Of a DNA stretch of 64,000 nucleotides, positions 34,646-46,878 are shown in pieces. Within the stretch, counting starts at the first letter, position 1. Each line of letters begins with the position of its first letter. The notes beneath the pieces are model-generated. The model saw only the letters and a list, made by a program, of their open reading frames with translations. It was not told the DNA's origin and searched no databases. A program made the translations under genes and the position numbers. Source of the stretch: Aquilaria yunnanensis (lineage: Eukaryota > Streptophyta > Magnoliopsida > Malvales > Thymelaeaceae); contig CM077600.1 of the NCBI GenBank assembly GCA_039654915.1, positions 35,394,992 through 35,458,991 of the forward strand. The letters run 5' to 3'.

Positions 34646-35785
34646 GCAAGCGGGAGCTGCTACCTAGCTACAGCTCCCTGCCTGCAACTACAGCTATAGC
34701 TAGTACAGGTGTATATTTTAATTACTACGTACTATAGTATATATACCAGCTAGCTAGCTAGTACATATATAAATTGATCATTATGAATCGTCTTTGGAAT
34801 AACTCATACATATATATATATATATATAATCTGCTAGCTATATACAATTTCTGGGGAACCGGGGACAAATTAATAATCCGGATTAATTTGTTTACGCGAC
34901 AAAAAGCACTGAAAGTAATTAATTTAATAGGTTTTATTTTTTTGTGAATTTTTATTTCTGAAACAACAAAGCAGCCAAGTTGGTGAGGGTAGGGAGGGAA
35001 AGAAAAGCGGCAGGTAAACCGGCGTTGTTTTGTGGAGACGCTTCTCAATTTCTTTCAGGGAGCATTTGTCCTACGCTAGCTACGTACCTACCCGCAATGC
35101 ATATTTCTCTTGCCCTAATTACATAAGTCAATTATAAGCAAATCAATAACACATGACTGAACTTCCCTGTAAAATAACTGGACACACGCAGATGCAGTAC
35201 TGCTATTTTTATTAATTGCGTCTAGAAAAGAGCGCAATGGAATGGGGCCGGGAAAAAATACATTTGACTCTACGATCTTATAAATTTTTTTACCAAATTA
35301 AAATAAGTTCAAGATTTGATTTAGGAGAGTAACGTGATTTTGTAATAGGGTCTAGCTAATTAGTCACAATGATTACGTACATATTCGTATTATCCTTCAT
35401 CAAAATCCCCATATCTGAGTGCTACAACATGAAGAATACAATTACCTTACTCTTGTGCCTGTCTAAAGGGTAATTTGGTTACTTTTCACGCATCTAAAAT
35501 AATCATTTTGCAATTGTGTAATAATCAGTTAATTTTTCTAAGTACTAGTCTTAAAATTAACGTCAGCCCTAAAATTTTTTTGATCATTCTAAACAAATCA
35601 TAAAACCTTGCAATTATATAAATAACTAGTCTTAAGACTGATCAGTTTTTTAAATTAATTTTATTAAATTATAATTTAAGCTGTCTGACAATTGTCTTTT
35701 AATAAATGTAAACCGTGCAAAATGGAAGCTATAATTATTTTAGGGAGAAAGGTATATTTGGAGAGAGAAGCTCTATCTCCTCTAA
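34646..35785. other. Upstream region of the galactosidase gene
   Basis: This AT-rich stretch includes the promoter and 5' leader of the minus-strand galactosidase gene. A (TA)n tract lies at 34808-34828. No regulatory motif can be named with confidence. From about 35500 the DNA resembles the interior of MULE-like MITEs and may be the broken left half of one, split by the LINE-like copy that starts at 35786. Confidence 0.45.
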
Positions 35786-37768
35786 ACTTCAATTTTATCT
35801 GACTCTTCATCTCCTTTCTAGTGTTGGCCGGTTCCAGCTTCTGGCCAGTTACCGGCTAGGATTTCGTCTGTCAATGGGATGGGCCGGATGGTTGTGCCAT
35901 TTCAAATCGGGAGGAGACCTTCTATTCCGGTGGAAAGGAAATGATTTGGTCTCATTATTGAAACTAGAAATTCTGGGAAGGTGTATAAGAGTATCTGAAT
36001 CTGGAAAACACTTTAGTTCAACCGTGGTAGTACGGAAGGGGATGAAGTTTGCTGGTGGGTAGGAGTTTGAAGAGATTTCTGGTTTGAGAAAAGGGGAAAA
36101 CCCATGGAGGCGCTGCCACCAGTCGAGGGGCAGAGAAGTTTAAATGGCGTTGGGAAGCAATTCCGCTGGGTGGTTCCACTGTCTTTCGGTGATCTCGGGA
36201 GCATGGCTAAGGAAGATATTTATTCTGGAAGGACAGGAGGTAGGTGGTTGGTGGCGATTAAGCGTGGCAGTTTTGAATCTTGCAAATCAATTATGGGGGT
36301 CAGAGGTGGTGGTGCATGATGTTTCCGGTGGAGACAAAGGTGAGCATGCTGGTGCATCAACTGCCGGATCTACTGAAGCTTTTGGGTCGGCGTCCGGTGA
36401 TTGTCATATATTTTTCGTCAAAGATACCTTTCCCTTGCTGCAATTTGGTGCTAAGAATAATGGTGGAGGCCATCAGATAGGCGGACAAAGTTACCAAGAC
36501 AGTGGCAACAACAGTAGGGTTTGAGAAGGAACAAACAAAATCATGGGTGCCAAAGGTTTGGGTTCAGCCTAGGTCTTCCTAGATTTTTGGGCCCAAGTCT
36601 TAGCCTTCATTGGGAGTGCATATTACCTCAAAACGGGCTCCACATAAGTTAACCCAAATTCCTTTGATTTAATGGAGGAGACTTTAAGTGGGCTTGGGAA
36701 TGGTGAGCCCAGTTCACCAATTGATGGAGAAAATTGTACTTTTGCTGGCGTAAAGGGTGGGGTTGTTCAAGAGGATTATGGGGCGATTTTGAAACCTGGC
36801 TCTAAGGAAGAGGATGAAGTTGAATCTTACCATACTACACAATTTATCCAAGTCCAGGAGGAGCAGCTTTCTATATCTGGTTTGGACACTCTTTCTGGAA
36901 AGTCATGGGTCATGTATGAATTAGATATTGTAGAGGAGACCTCATCAATTCGTCTTATTCAACCTTGTGGTAGGGAATTAATATCAGTAGATGGTTTTCA
37001 AGTTCAAATGGGGACTTAGTTAGATCAAGTTGAAGAAGTTGATTTGGTCAAAGGAGCATCTGCTTGTGAGAAAGCACTGAGTGTGGGTGAGACTTATACA
37101 ATTGAGGAAATTCATGGATCAAACTCTGGTAAAAAGGAAATGTGTCCTAGCCTTGCTTCTGATGCAGGTGAGAATTGTTGGGCAGTTCCTTATTGTGCAA
37201 GGGAGATTATAGATGTTATTGATAATAATGTTTCTTATTTAATCTTTCCAGGAGTCCCGCCAAATTTGAAGGCTTTGGATAAGCCAAATAGGCAAGAATT
37301 GAGGAGTGTTGTATTAACGGCAAAAAAATTGTTAACAACAAAGTTAAAAGGTTCTCAGATAAAGAGACGGGTTGATAAAGTTAGTATATTTATATGGTCT
37401 CTTTTAAAGAGTGTGAAGGGTTGGTCTTTGAAATGTATGATGAATTGTACAATTTTAAAGACTGACAAAAAAGTATTGATAAAGTGGGTGATCATAGGAA
37501 AAACTTGTCCTCGTGAAATGAATTGAAAAGATTGAAATGAGGTATTAAGAGTTAATGATGTTTAGTTGGTGATGTATGAGATATGAAGCGGGATCTTAAA
37601 AGTAGGTTGGGGGTTTTTTATGAGTGTTATAGTGGGGTTATCTTAAGAAGTGGATGTGAGGGCTTTTGAGGTTTGGGCTTTTGGGGTGTATAAGGTTTTT
37701 TTGTTGGTGTTCCAATCTGGGCTCATATTCTTTTTTTAATAAAGTTTACTGCTGTTTAAAAAAAATTG
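35786..37768 (+). mobile_element. LINE-ORF1-like retroposed element, copy B
   Basis: This is the better preserved of two related copies (see 2262-4516). Frames at 35715-36062, 36144-36524, 36672-37016 and 37044-37523 are nearly contiguous, separated by single stops or small shifts. They include FILEGQEVGGWW (IPEG..GW-like) near 36210-36245, an acidic middle region, SYLIFPGVPPNLKALDKPN at about 37225-37290 and, in another frame, FKECEGLVFEMYDEL near 37405-37450. It ends with AATAAA (37738-37743) and an A-run (37756-37764). Endonuclease and reverse transcriptase are absent, as in copy A. The LINE ORF1/DUF4283-type assignment is inference. Confidence 0.6.
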
Positions 37769-40010
37769 TGCAATAAATTTTTTATAATTAATAGACTATT
37801 TAAATTGTCATTCTGTACATTATATTTTTTTATTAACTGTCTTTCAATAAATATAAGAAACAAAACTAAAAATGGCATTTCTCCTTAATTTTTGCTAGTC
37901 ATTGGGCAATATATTGGTGGCGCCGAATGGGACATCCTGACAAAGTGAAAAGGGGAGAAAATTGGAACCCGAATCCTATGCCTCATCCCTGAACTTCAGA
38001 TCTTCCGCCCCAACTTCTTAAAATAAATCGAGTTAGCTAGCCCTTGAGTGCCCAAACTACAAATTTTATGTGTCAAATTTAGGATGATATTGATATAGTG
38101 CAACATCCCATTTTAATTAATCTTGGACATTTTGACAACCAATGTTTTGTTAAAGAGGTTAGGTGACAACTTTATCACAAATTTTGTAACAATGTTATCA
38201 CAAAATTAATGGGCAACACTTACTTTTTCAGAACCGGTAAAATGATGAATTCTCAAATTCTTTATAGTTAACACCAGAGACTAAGGTGATCAAATAAAGT
38301 ATCTTCTAAAAGATTAAAATTAAAATAATATGCTCCCGTATAAAAAACTAGAATGATATTAAATAGCGAAAACTTTGTCGACGAATTTAGACTAATATAG
38401 TACAGAAATTTTAGTTTGCCTTTTTTATGCTCTTTTATGTGTTTTAGTAAGGAATATTTTTTAAATTAAATGTAACGCATTATTAGGTATCAAATTTAAT
38501 TTAGTAATGCATTATTAAGAGAAAAAAGGGAGCACAAATTATCCTGGAGAATATCGCCTTAGTAGGGGACAAAATTGAGCATAAATTAATAAAGCAGACG
38601 ATTTGTGTATGCATTGAGCGGCTGAGCATGGGACAGCAAAGAAACGGTTGCGAACATCTCTCTCTCTCTCTCTCTCTCGGAGAAACCTAAGTCACATAAC
38701 ACGTTCCAAAGCTGGAGCAGAAGTGGAAGTAGAGAACGAAAAAGCCTCACCTTTAAAAAATTAATTTGTAAACATAGGAGCGAAGCCAGAAAATTTGTTA
38801 AGTGGATGTAAGAATTATGTAACTATTTACACCCATTGTTTTTAATATGTGTATGTAGTGTGTGTTTTTTAAAATTGAGTGAGGGCAACTGTCTCTACTT
38901 TATTGTACATGGCGCTATCTCTATGTAAAAATGAAATTGGAGTGTGAAAATAGGAGTGGTAACTCAAAATAGAAGGAATATGTAACTTAGGTTGAAACAT
39001 TAGGCATTTCATCTAGAGGCATCCTTGGAATGGATGAACTATTTATGTAATTTTAATATTTTACACTTTTGGTATAAAAATTACTAATGCAATTTTAAGA
39101 CTAATTATAATTTATATCTTAAGATTTAGATAAAATTACAATTTGTAGTCACTATTTCAAAACATACCCTTTACCCCCAAAACTAAAGGGGAAAATGTTG
39201 TTTTACATTTTAATAAAAAAAAATTAATAATTTAAACTAGTAAATAATTGTAAAATCATTAGTAAAAGCTTGACTTACTGAATCGTGTACTATATGATTT
39301 AAATAAGTGTTTGGACAAGTTAATGAGAGACGGTATGAGAAAAATGTCACATCTTGAGGATAAAGAGTAGATTCCAAATATATAATAAGGAAATGAAGTG
39401 TAATTTAACCTAAGTCTAAGGGCAAAATAGTAATCAACTCTATATTAGGTATTACTATGTCACTATCATCTTTTTTTATAATAGAAAGTAAAAAATAATC
39501 AATGATATGTGGCGATGACCGGCGGAGATCGAAGGCAATCTGAGGTGATGATCAGCGACAGGAGAAGCTTCAATGTGAAGGTCATGAATGACGAAGTGAG
39601 AGAGATGGATAACAAGAGGTGGGGGTGGCGACGGTGGCTAGGGTTAATTTATGGGGAGGGAGAGATTTTGTTAATATATCTAATTAAACATATGTATATA
39701 ATATAATAATCAATCCGATCTCGAGTGTTCAATCGAAATGAAACAGCATCCAACTTGACAACTAACGGTGGCGTCAACGGTGGAAAATGCATGGTGGGAG
39801 TCTAAGAGAGTTCGCATAGCTACAAGAGCGTAATTCTTAATTCCCTTTATACCCTTTATCTCTTTGGATTTTAACAATGATGCCCTTCGTCCCTTGAAGC
39901 CATTGTGAGCCAACAGACGACCAGACAGAAAAAAAAACAACTGAGAATAGGAAGAATCGCCATTACAAATTTACAAGAAAGGGTTTGGTGGTTAGCTTAG
40001 CCAATGTCTG
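37769..40010. other. Gene-free stretch between the LINE-like copy and the P450 gene
   Basis: No gene is supported. A (CT)n tract lies at 38658-38679. Short frames at 39509-39706 and 39710-39940 have no recognisable content. The last 300 bases should contain upstream control DNA of the P450 gene. Confidence 0.5.
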
Positions 40011-40022
40011 TTTATATATATT
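40011..40022 (+). promoter_or_regulatory. Probable TATA box of the P450 gene
   Basis: TTTATATATATT lies about 45-50 bp before the P450 start codon at 40064. That places transcription start near 40045 and leaves a very short leader. No experimental support. Confidence 0.45.
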
Positions 40023-40063
40023 ATGTATTCTGATCTCTCACAGGAACTAACCTTCAAAATCAA

Positions 40064-43000
40064 ATGGATGTTAATTTCTTCAATATTATCCAAGCATACT
40101 TCGTCCACGTCGCAGTCATATGCATCTCATTTCCCCTCATTTACCTCTTGTACGCCGCTAACGGCCGCGGCAACCTTCCGCCCGGCCGAAGGGGCCTCCC
40201 CTTCTTCGGCGAGACCCTCGACCTCGTCCTCACTTCTCGCCGCGGCAGGCCCGAGAAGTTCTTCTCCGACCGGATGAAGCGCCACTCGCCGGACGTCTTC
40301 CGCACGTCGCTGCTGAGGGCTGACGTCGCCGTGTTCTGCGGCGCCGCTGGCAATAAGTTTCTCTTCTCCGGCCAGAACAAGTACGTGAGCTCCTGGTGGC
40401 CGGAATCTATGATGAAGGTACTCTTGGGCCCTTCAAGCACCAGAGCCTCGGAGGAAGGCAACAGAACGCGAAGCTACGTGCCCAGTTTCCTGAGTCCCGA
40501 GTCGCTCCAGAAGTATGTTCCGGTAATGGACGCGATGGCCAAGGACCACCTGGACAAAGAGTGGAGCCCGTTTGAGCAAGTCAAAGTGTTTCCGCTGTCC
40601 AAGAAGTACACCTTCCAGTTGGCTGGCAGGTAAAAATGATGAGACAACGGATTAATTAACAATAGAGTATTAATTATGGTTTGATAATGGCAAGGGAAAG
40701 GGAAAAGAAAACTCTATTCACCACAGAAAAGTGCATGCGTCTGGTATCATCAGAGGGAATACCACCTCATGTCATTTGCGTCACTTTAGATTTTTTCATG
40801 TTGTTGACACCCAATTTCGTCCGGCCTTTTTTTAAAAAAAATTTAAAAAAAAAACAAATTAAAAAAATTATTATTATTATTATTATTGCTAAAAAATTTT
40901 AATTATGTTAATTAGTTTAAAATATATTTTTATTTTGAGAAGATTTGATTTAAAATAATATATGTGTGAATATGTATGTGTTTGAAATAAAAATAAAATT
41001 TCAGAAAAAAATGACAAAAAAATTAAAAGTTTGAGGTAAAAATGACAAAATTGAGAAGTTTCGGACAAAATTGACAAATTCTGAAAGTTTCAGGAGCTTT
41101 GGGTAATTTTTCGCGTCAATTTTGGGCCTAAACGGACGTTTCTGGCCCAAATTGACAGAAAACGTTAAAATTGTCAAAATCAGAAGCTTCTGAGCTTATC
41201 CAGAGCTGGAGTAACGTAAAGGACTGAAACTGTCATTTTACCAATTTAAAAGATAAGTTTGAGATTTTTTATTAATTTATCCGTCCACAGTTCAGCTAAG
41301 ATCCTTCTATAAATACCCCCCCAAATTCAGTGCTGAATACACAGAAAATCAGAGAAAAAATTTCAGAGCTCCGTTTTAAAAATAGAGAAAATTACAGCCT
41401 TATTCCCTAGCCTCTCCTCCTTCTTCCAGAAAGTCTCAAAATTTTATTTTTCTACGATTTGACCATCTCTTTCGTTTGATCTCCTTCGTTGTTCTCTCTC
41501 TCTCTCCTCTCGTTTTCTCTCTCTTTCTCCTCCTGCCGTCACGCTGTCCCGCTGCCGATGCCGTCGCCGGTCGCCGTTTGCTCCCACGCTGTCCCGCCGC
41601 CGTCTTTTTCTCCTTTCCGTTTTCCTTCCGCCGCGTTTCTTCTCTCCCTCCGCCGGCTGCTGCCTGCCGCTCCTCCGCCGCCCTCCACCCACGCCTCGCC
41701 GCCCCACGCCCGTGCTCGCCTCCCTGCCGTGCCAGCTGCGCTTCGTCGCGTTTTCTGTTTTCCCAGCAAAACAGAATTTCAAATTCATTTCCCAAGGGTA
41801 AAACCTCCTTTCAGTCCTTCATCTTTTCAATTCTTTTCATTTTGGTCACTAATCTTTTTATTTTGTTTTTTTTTCAGAATTAATTACTAACTTTATTTTT
41901 TTTACTTGTGTATTTATTTGTTTATTATTGTTATTGTTACTAACCTTTTTTTTTTTTTTGTTATTATTAACTTGTTAACTAACTTACTAACAACTAACTT
42001 TTAACATTATTATTGTTACTAACCTTTTAATTTTTGCATTATTACTAACTTTTATTATTGTTAATTAATTTAATCAACTTGGTTAATTAACAATTAATTA
42101 ATTTGGCTAAATTTTATTATTGTTGTTAATTAATTAATTTAATTAACTTGATTAACTTTTTATTATTGTTGTTAACAATTAATTTAATTAAACTTGGCTA
42201 ATTTTTATTTTTGTTGTTAATTAATTTAATCTAACTTTTTACTAACCTTTTTTATTGTTATTAACTAACTAATCCAACTAATCTAACTATATTAATTGTG
42301 CTAACTTTTATTATTATTGTGTTATTAAAGTGGATGGCCAAAAAGCCCCACTTTATTAATTGAATTTTTTTTATGATTAAAAGATAAAAAAAAAAAAAAG
42401 GAATTTTATGTGAATAATTTTCTAAAGGCTAATAAAAATTACTTTTTTTTATTTTGAAACAAAGTTTTTATTCCTTTTAATAAACAAACATAATGAAATA
42501 ATTCAAAAATAAAATAAATAAATAAATAAATAAACATAAAATCATTCTTTTAATACATCTTTAAAATTAATAATTAATGAAATAAAAAAAAATTAAAACT
42601 CCATGACCAAATGATCCGCCAGGATCCATGGCTCGGAAATATTTTTAAATAAAATATATAAATAAATTTTTTCTTTATAAAAAAATAAAAAAAAACTTTA
42701 GACTAATATATTAATTATCTATTAATGTATAATTTTTTTTAGTTTTCTTTATTAATAAAAAGAATAAAAAGCGTAAAATTTTTGGGTTAATATTTTTCAG
42801 TAATATTTTATTTATTTCTTTTAAAATAATAAAATATAAATTTTTTTAGTAAAAAGAATTAAAAAAAAATAATTTTTTTTTGGGTTAATATTTTTCAGTA
42901 AAATTTATTTCTTTTAAAATAATAAAATATAACTTTTTTTTTAGTTTTCTTTATTAAAAAGAATAAAAAGAGTAAATTTTGGGTTAATATTTTTCAGTAA

Positions 43001-46000
43001 TATTTTATTTATTTCTTTTAAAATATAACTTTTTTTAGTTTTCTTTATTAATAAAAAGAATAAAAAGAGTAAATTTTGAGTTAATATTTTTCAATAATAT
43101 TTTATTTATTTCTTTTAAAATATAATTTTTTTTTAGTTTTCTTTATTAATAAAAAGAATGAAAAGAATAAAAATTTTGGGTTAATATTTTATTCAGTAAT
43201 ATTTTACTTATTAAAAGATATAACTTTTTGTTTCCTTTATAAAAATCTTAATCAAATAATTTCAAAATAATACAAAATAAAACAAAAATAATTGAATTTT
43301 CTCTTAAATATTTTTGACTTATTGATTAGATATATTTTCAGAAATATAAATTAAAATTAAAAAAAAAATCTTTCATCAGACAAAGAAGAATATAAAAAAT
43401 AAAAATATCAAGACTTTTGTTTTAAAATACATATAAGTTTTCGGTTAAATAATCTTTTATTCCAAAATAAATTAAATAAATATCAAAACTTTTCTTCTTT
43501 TGTTTAAAATATACATATAAATTTTTGATTCTCTTAATAAAACAATTACTTTTGGTTAATCTTTTATAATAAAAAAATAATAAAAAAAAAATAATAAAAT
43601 AATAAAAAATTTTTAGTTCATGGTATATTGGCTGGAAACTGTCTCGTGCCCGCTTTTGAGCTGCTTCACCTGGTGAAGAGGGTCTGGCTGAGTAACAACG
43701 CCCCGTACCATGATCAAAATTTTTATTTTTAAACTCTTTGATTCCTTTAAATTAACTTCTTATTAAATAAAAAAATTAATTTTTTTTAATTCTTTTATAA
43801 ATTGAGTAATTCTTTAAATAATAAATATCCTTCATTAAACAAGAAAAAAATCAAAAAAAGAAAAGATAAGAAAAAGAAAAGAAAGATAAGAAAAAGAAAA
43901 CAAAAGAAAGAAAAGAAAAGAAAATTAAAAAGTAAAAATAAGAAGAAAAAGAAAGAAAGAAAAAGTAAAAATATAAAGATAAATTTAGTAATTAAACTAA
44001 AAATTAATAATAAGAATTAAATAATTACGATAAATTAAATCAATTTCCATATCCGGATGATCCGGCAGGATCTACGGTTTGGAAAATATCAAACTTTTAA
44101 AATAAATAAATTAAATAAAAAGATAAAAATCCATATTTTTACGATATGGATTGATTGTTTAAAATTTCACCAAATTCCGTGTCCAAATGACTCGGCAGAG
44201 TCCATGGTTCGGAATCAAAATCTTCCGTGTCCAAATGACTCGGTAGAGTCCATGGTTCGGAAGTATAAAATTTTATCCGAATTAATTACCAAAATCCACA
44301 TTTTCGACTAATTCAGGTAAAATATCTAAATTAACTGAAAAGTTTTAAAAGCAAAGTAAAACAAAATTAAAATCAACTAAGGTGCCAATTTTTGGGCGTT
44401 TTAATAAAGTTGTTTTAACGTAACCGTACTCCCGAACCCCCGAACTCTCGCAGACCATATTTTAGGTGACCAATCGACCTAGGTGAAACCGATTGGTGGC
44501 GACTCCAGAAAACCCGACGTTGCCACACATGTCAAGGCCGCATGATTAATTTTTGTTGTTAAGAGAATTCAAAGTGTGGAGTTCTCAAGTAGTCTAAGAC
44601 TTGTGAAAAAATGCCATTCTAAGGAAAAAGGCTAGCTTTTGGCTGACTACTGAATTCTAAAAGATAAATTTGGCTGAATTAATCAATTTCTAAACCCTAT
44701 ATATTTGGAGATCATGGCCCCCGATCCAATGCATATCTAGCTCCGGCCCTAATTTCGCGTTCGTTTCGGCGTGCATGCAGGTTGTTCATGAGCGTGGAGG
44801 ATGAGACCGAGTTGGCGGCCATCGAGGAGCCCTTTAGGTTGGCGACGGCGGGGATGATGTCGGCGCCTGTAAACTTGCCCGGGACTGCGTTCAGCAGGGC
44901 GGTGAGAGGAGGGGAGATGATAAGGGAAAAACTGGTGGCCATAATCAGGAGGAAGAGGGAGCAGCTTGCCGGGAAGGAATCGTCAGGGGTTGTGACGGAT
45001 TTGGCGAGCAGCATGCTGGTGGACGGCTTGACGGAGATTGAGGTGGCACACCAGATGGTCGGAGTTCTCCTCGCCAGCTACGACACCACCAGCACAGCCA
45101 TCACTTTCATCATCAGTTACCTTGCCGATTATCCCCATGTTTACCAAAAAGTCCTGGAAGGTACGTACATAACATGAGGACACGCACAACAACCTTACTC
45201 TTAATTTCAATAAAATCTTTCTCCATCAAACACCTTTACATATATAAGTATAGTTGGGTGGGAAAATTCTTACTATATATAACAGCGAACAAGGTTATTT
45301 ACTGTTCTAACTAAAATAGTGAGGTTTGATGTTTGAGGTTGCTTGGTTTTATTTATGGCCAAACTCCTCTTTTAGTCCTTAGATATCTTAATTCTTCCCT
45401 TCTGGTCCCAGAACAACTCCATCTGATGTTTTGGTTCCCTGTTATTTGGGTCATAGTTGTACCTGAAACTAGGGAGACTCGATCACCAGGTGGAGGAGTT
45501 AAAAGACCAAAACGATAGCCAAGAAATACTCAGATACTGAAATAAGCATTCGACCATTCATCGGCCAAAGGCAAAATAAAAAACAGACAAGGTTCCAGGA
45601 ATTTGGCCAACAAGATATTATTTTTCTTTCTTTTTTTTTCAGGGAATGGTCAAACTTCTATTTTGATCCCTAAATATTTAAATCTGACATAGTAGTCCCC
45701 AACTTTTGTTATCTATATTGAAGATAATGTTGAAACTGGGACCCGATCATCCAGTAGATTAGGTTGGGGACCAAATGATTAGAAATGAAAAAGTTTGGTA
45801 TTGGACATAACATTCTACCATTCAGTACCAAACTCCCTGGCTTAATTGAGAATTAAGATTTATAAAAGATTTATATAGAAATCATAATTCCTGGTTACTA
45901 GTATTTTATATTATAACTTAAATTAGAAATTAAGATTTATAAATACTTTAAATTTTTTAAAAATAAATAAGAGTGTTTTACATTTATGGTTCGGACCAAG

Positions 46001-46878
46001 CTGCTCCTCTCTTTCTCATCTACTATAATAATAGCATATATACTTTTCAAAGATGCCACTCTGATTAATTGCTTGTCTGAATATATATATATATTAAACA
46101 AGTACTTAAATTTTTAATAGGGGTGTGCGTATTAATTAATTAATTAATTAATTAATTAATTTTATGGATCATATATATATATATATATAGAACAAAGGGA
46201 AGTTTTGAAGGGGAAAGGTGGGGGAGAATTGTTGAACTGGAGAGACATTCAGAGGATGAAATATACGTGGTGCGCGGCATGTGAAGTCATGAGGCTCACT
46301 CCTCCTATTAATGGAGGTTTCAAAGAAGCAATCTCCGATTTTACCTATGCTGGCTACACTATTCCAAAGGGTTGGAAGGTACATAGGTGTATATATATAT
46401 ATATTTACACATCCATATATATATACAAAATATACATATATATACCTACAATATATATCTCTGTAAGTACGTACGTACGTAGGTGCCCTTATTAATTAAT
46501 TACATCCATGCTCATGTGTATATATGAGTTTGTGTGTGGTGTAACATATATATGCAGACATTTTGGTCGGTCCATACAACGCACAAGAAGCCTGAATACT
46601 TCCCGGAACCAGACAAGTTCGATCCGTCAAGGTTCGAAGGGAGCGGACCACCACCCTTCACCTTCGTGCCCTTCGGTGGGGGCCCCCGGATGTGCCCTGG
46701 AAGAGAATACGCTAGACTAGAGATTCTCACTTTCATCCACAATGTGGTCACCAGATTTAGATGGGACAAGGTGGATCCTAATGAGCGCATTTCTTACACC
46801 GGCTCCCCCATCCCATGCCAAGGCCTTCCCATTACCCTTAAACTTCTCCAGCTGCATGACAAACACACAGAGAAATAA
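40064..46878 (+). CDS. Cytochrome P450, CYP716-type
   Basis: Endoplasmic-reticulum haem monooxygenase; CYP716 members oxidise triterpenes such as beta-amyrin, but the substrate here is unknown. Exons 40064-40629, 44781-45160, 46191-46378 and 46558-46878 join in phase to 484 residues, the usual size. Visible: N-terminal membrane anchor (residues about 8-28), [16 protein letters not shown] hinge, I-helix ASYDTT at 287-292 (family members usually have a Gly here), ExxR at E347-R350, FDPSRF at 399-404, and haem loop [10 protein letters not shown] at 417-426 with C424 as the iron ligand. No stop or frameshift. Intron 1 (4.15 kb) is almost wholly a solo LTR; the intron 2 acceptor is the end of an AT repeat. 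An upstream ATG at 40023 is in another frame. The gene looks intact. Confidence 0.9.
41308..41315 (+). promoter_or_regulatory. TATA box of the solo LTR
   Basis: TATAAATA about 505 bp inside the LTR, in the same direction as the P450 gene, so transcripts starting near 41340 would run into exon 2. Confidence 0.55.
42600..44265. repeat. Four dispersed copies of a 37-40 bp GC-richer motif in the solo LTR
   Basis: Related blocks at about 42600-42640, 44047-44087, 44177-44215 and 44227-44262 share the plan CC(A/G)TGTCCAAATGA then C-CGGC/TAG-GTCCATGGTTCGGAA. They stand out from very AT-rich surroundings. The last two are adjacent and nearly identical. Confidence 0.7.
42700..43220. repeat. Tandem repeat of about 95-110 bp inside the solo LTR
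   Basis: Five or so imperfect copies of a unit containing TTTTAGTTTTCTTTATTAA, AAAAAGAATAAAAAG, GGGTTAATATTTTTCAGTAA and TATTTCTTTTAAAATA follow one another with small length changes. Confidence 0.75.
46132..46190. repeat. (ATTA)n and (AT)n microsatellites at the P450 intron 2 acceptor
   Basis: An ATTA tract of about 30 bp is followed by ten bases of unique sequence and an AT tract at about 46170-46188. The AT tract ends in TAG, which is the splice acceptor for exon 3 (starting at 46191). Confidence 0.85.

Larger units (their letters stand above)
40802..44527 (+). mobile_element. Solo LTR, about 3.7 kb, in P450 intron 1
   Basis: It begins TGTTGACACCCAATTT and ends CGTTGCCACA, so it has TG..CA termini, and it is flanked by the 5-bp direct repeat CATGT at 40797-40801 and 44528-44532. 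No internal protein region and no second copy of the start are seen, so it reads as one long LTR left by recombination. A TATA box (TATAAATA) is at 41308-41315, giving a U3 of about 0.5 kb. The long AT-rich LTR suggests a Ty3/gypsy element of the Tat/Ogre type; that class is inference. Proline-, arginine- or lysine-rich frames inside it (41436-41890, 43802-44020) are composition artefacts. Confidence 0.75.

Noticed and set aside
41436..41890. Overlapping proline/arginine-rich frames on both strands of about 115-135 codons
   Set aside because: They lie inside the solo LTR leader, where pyrimidine-rich composition keeps several frames open at once.
43802..44020. Lysine-rich frame of 72 codons
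   Set aside because: It is A-rich low-complexity DNA within the solo LTR.
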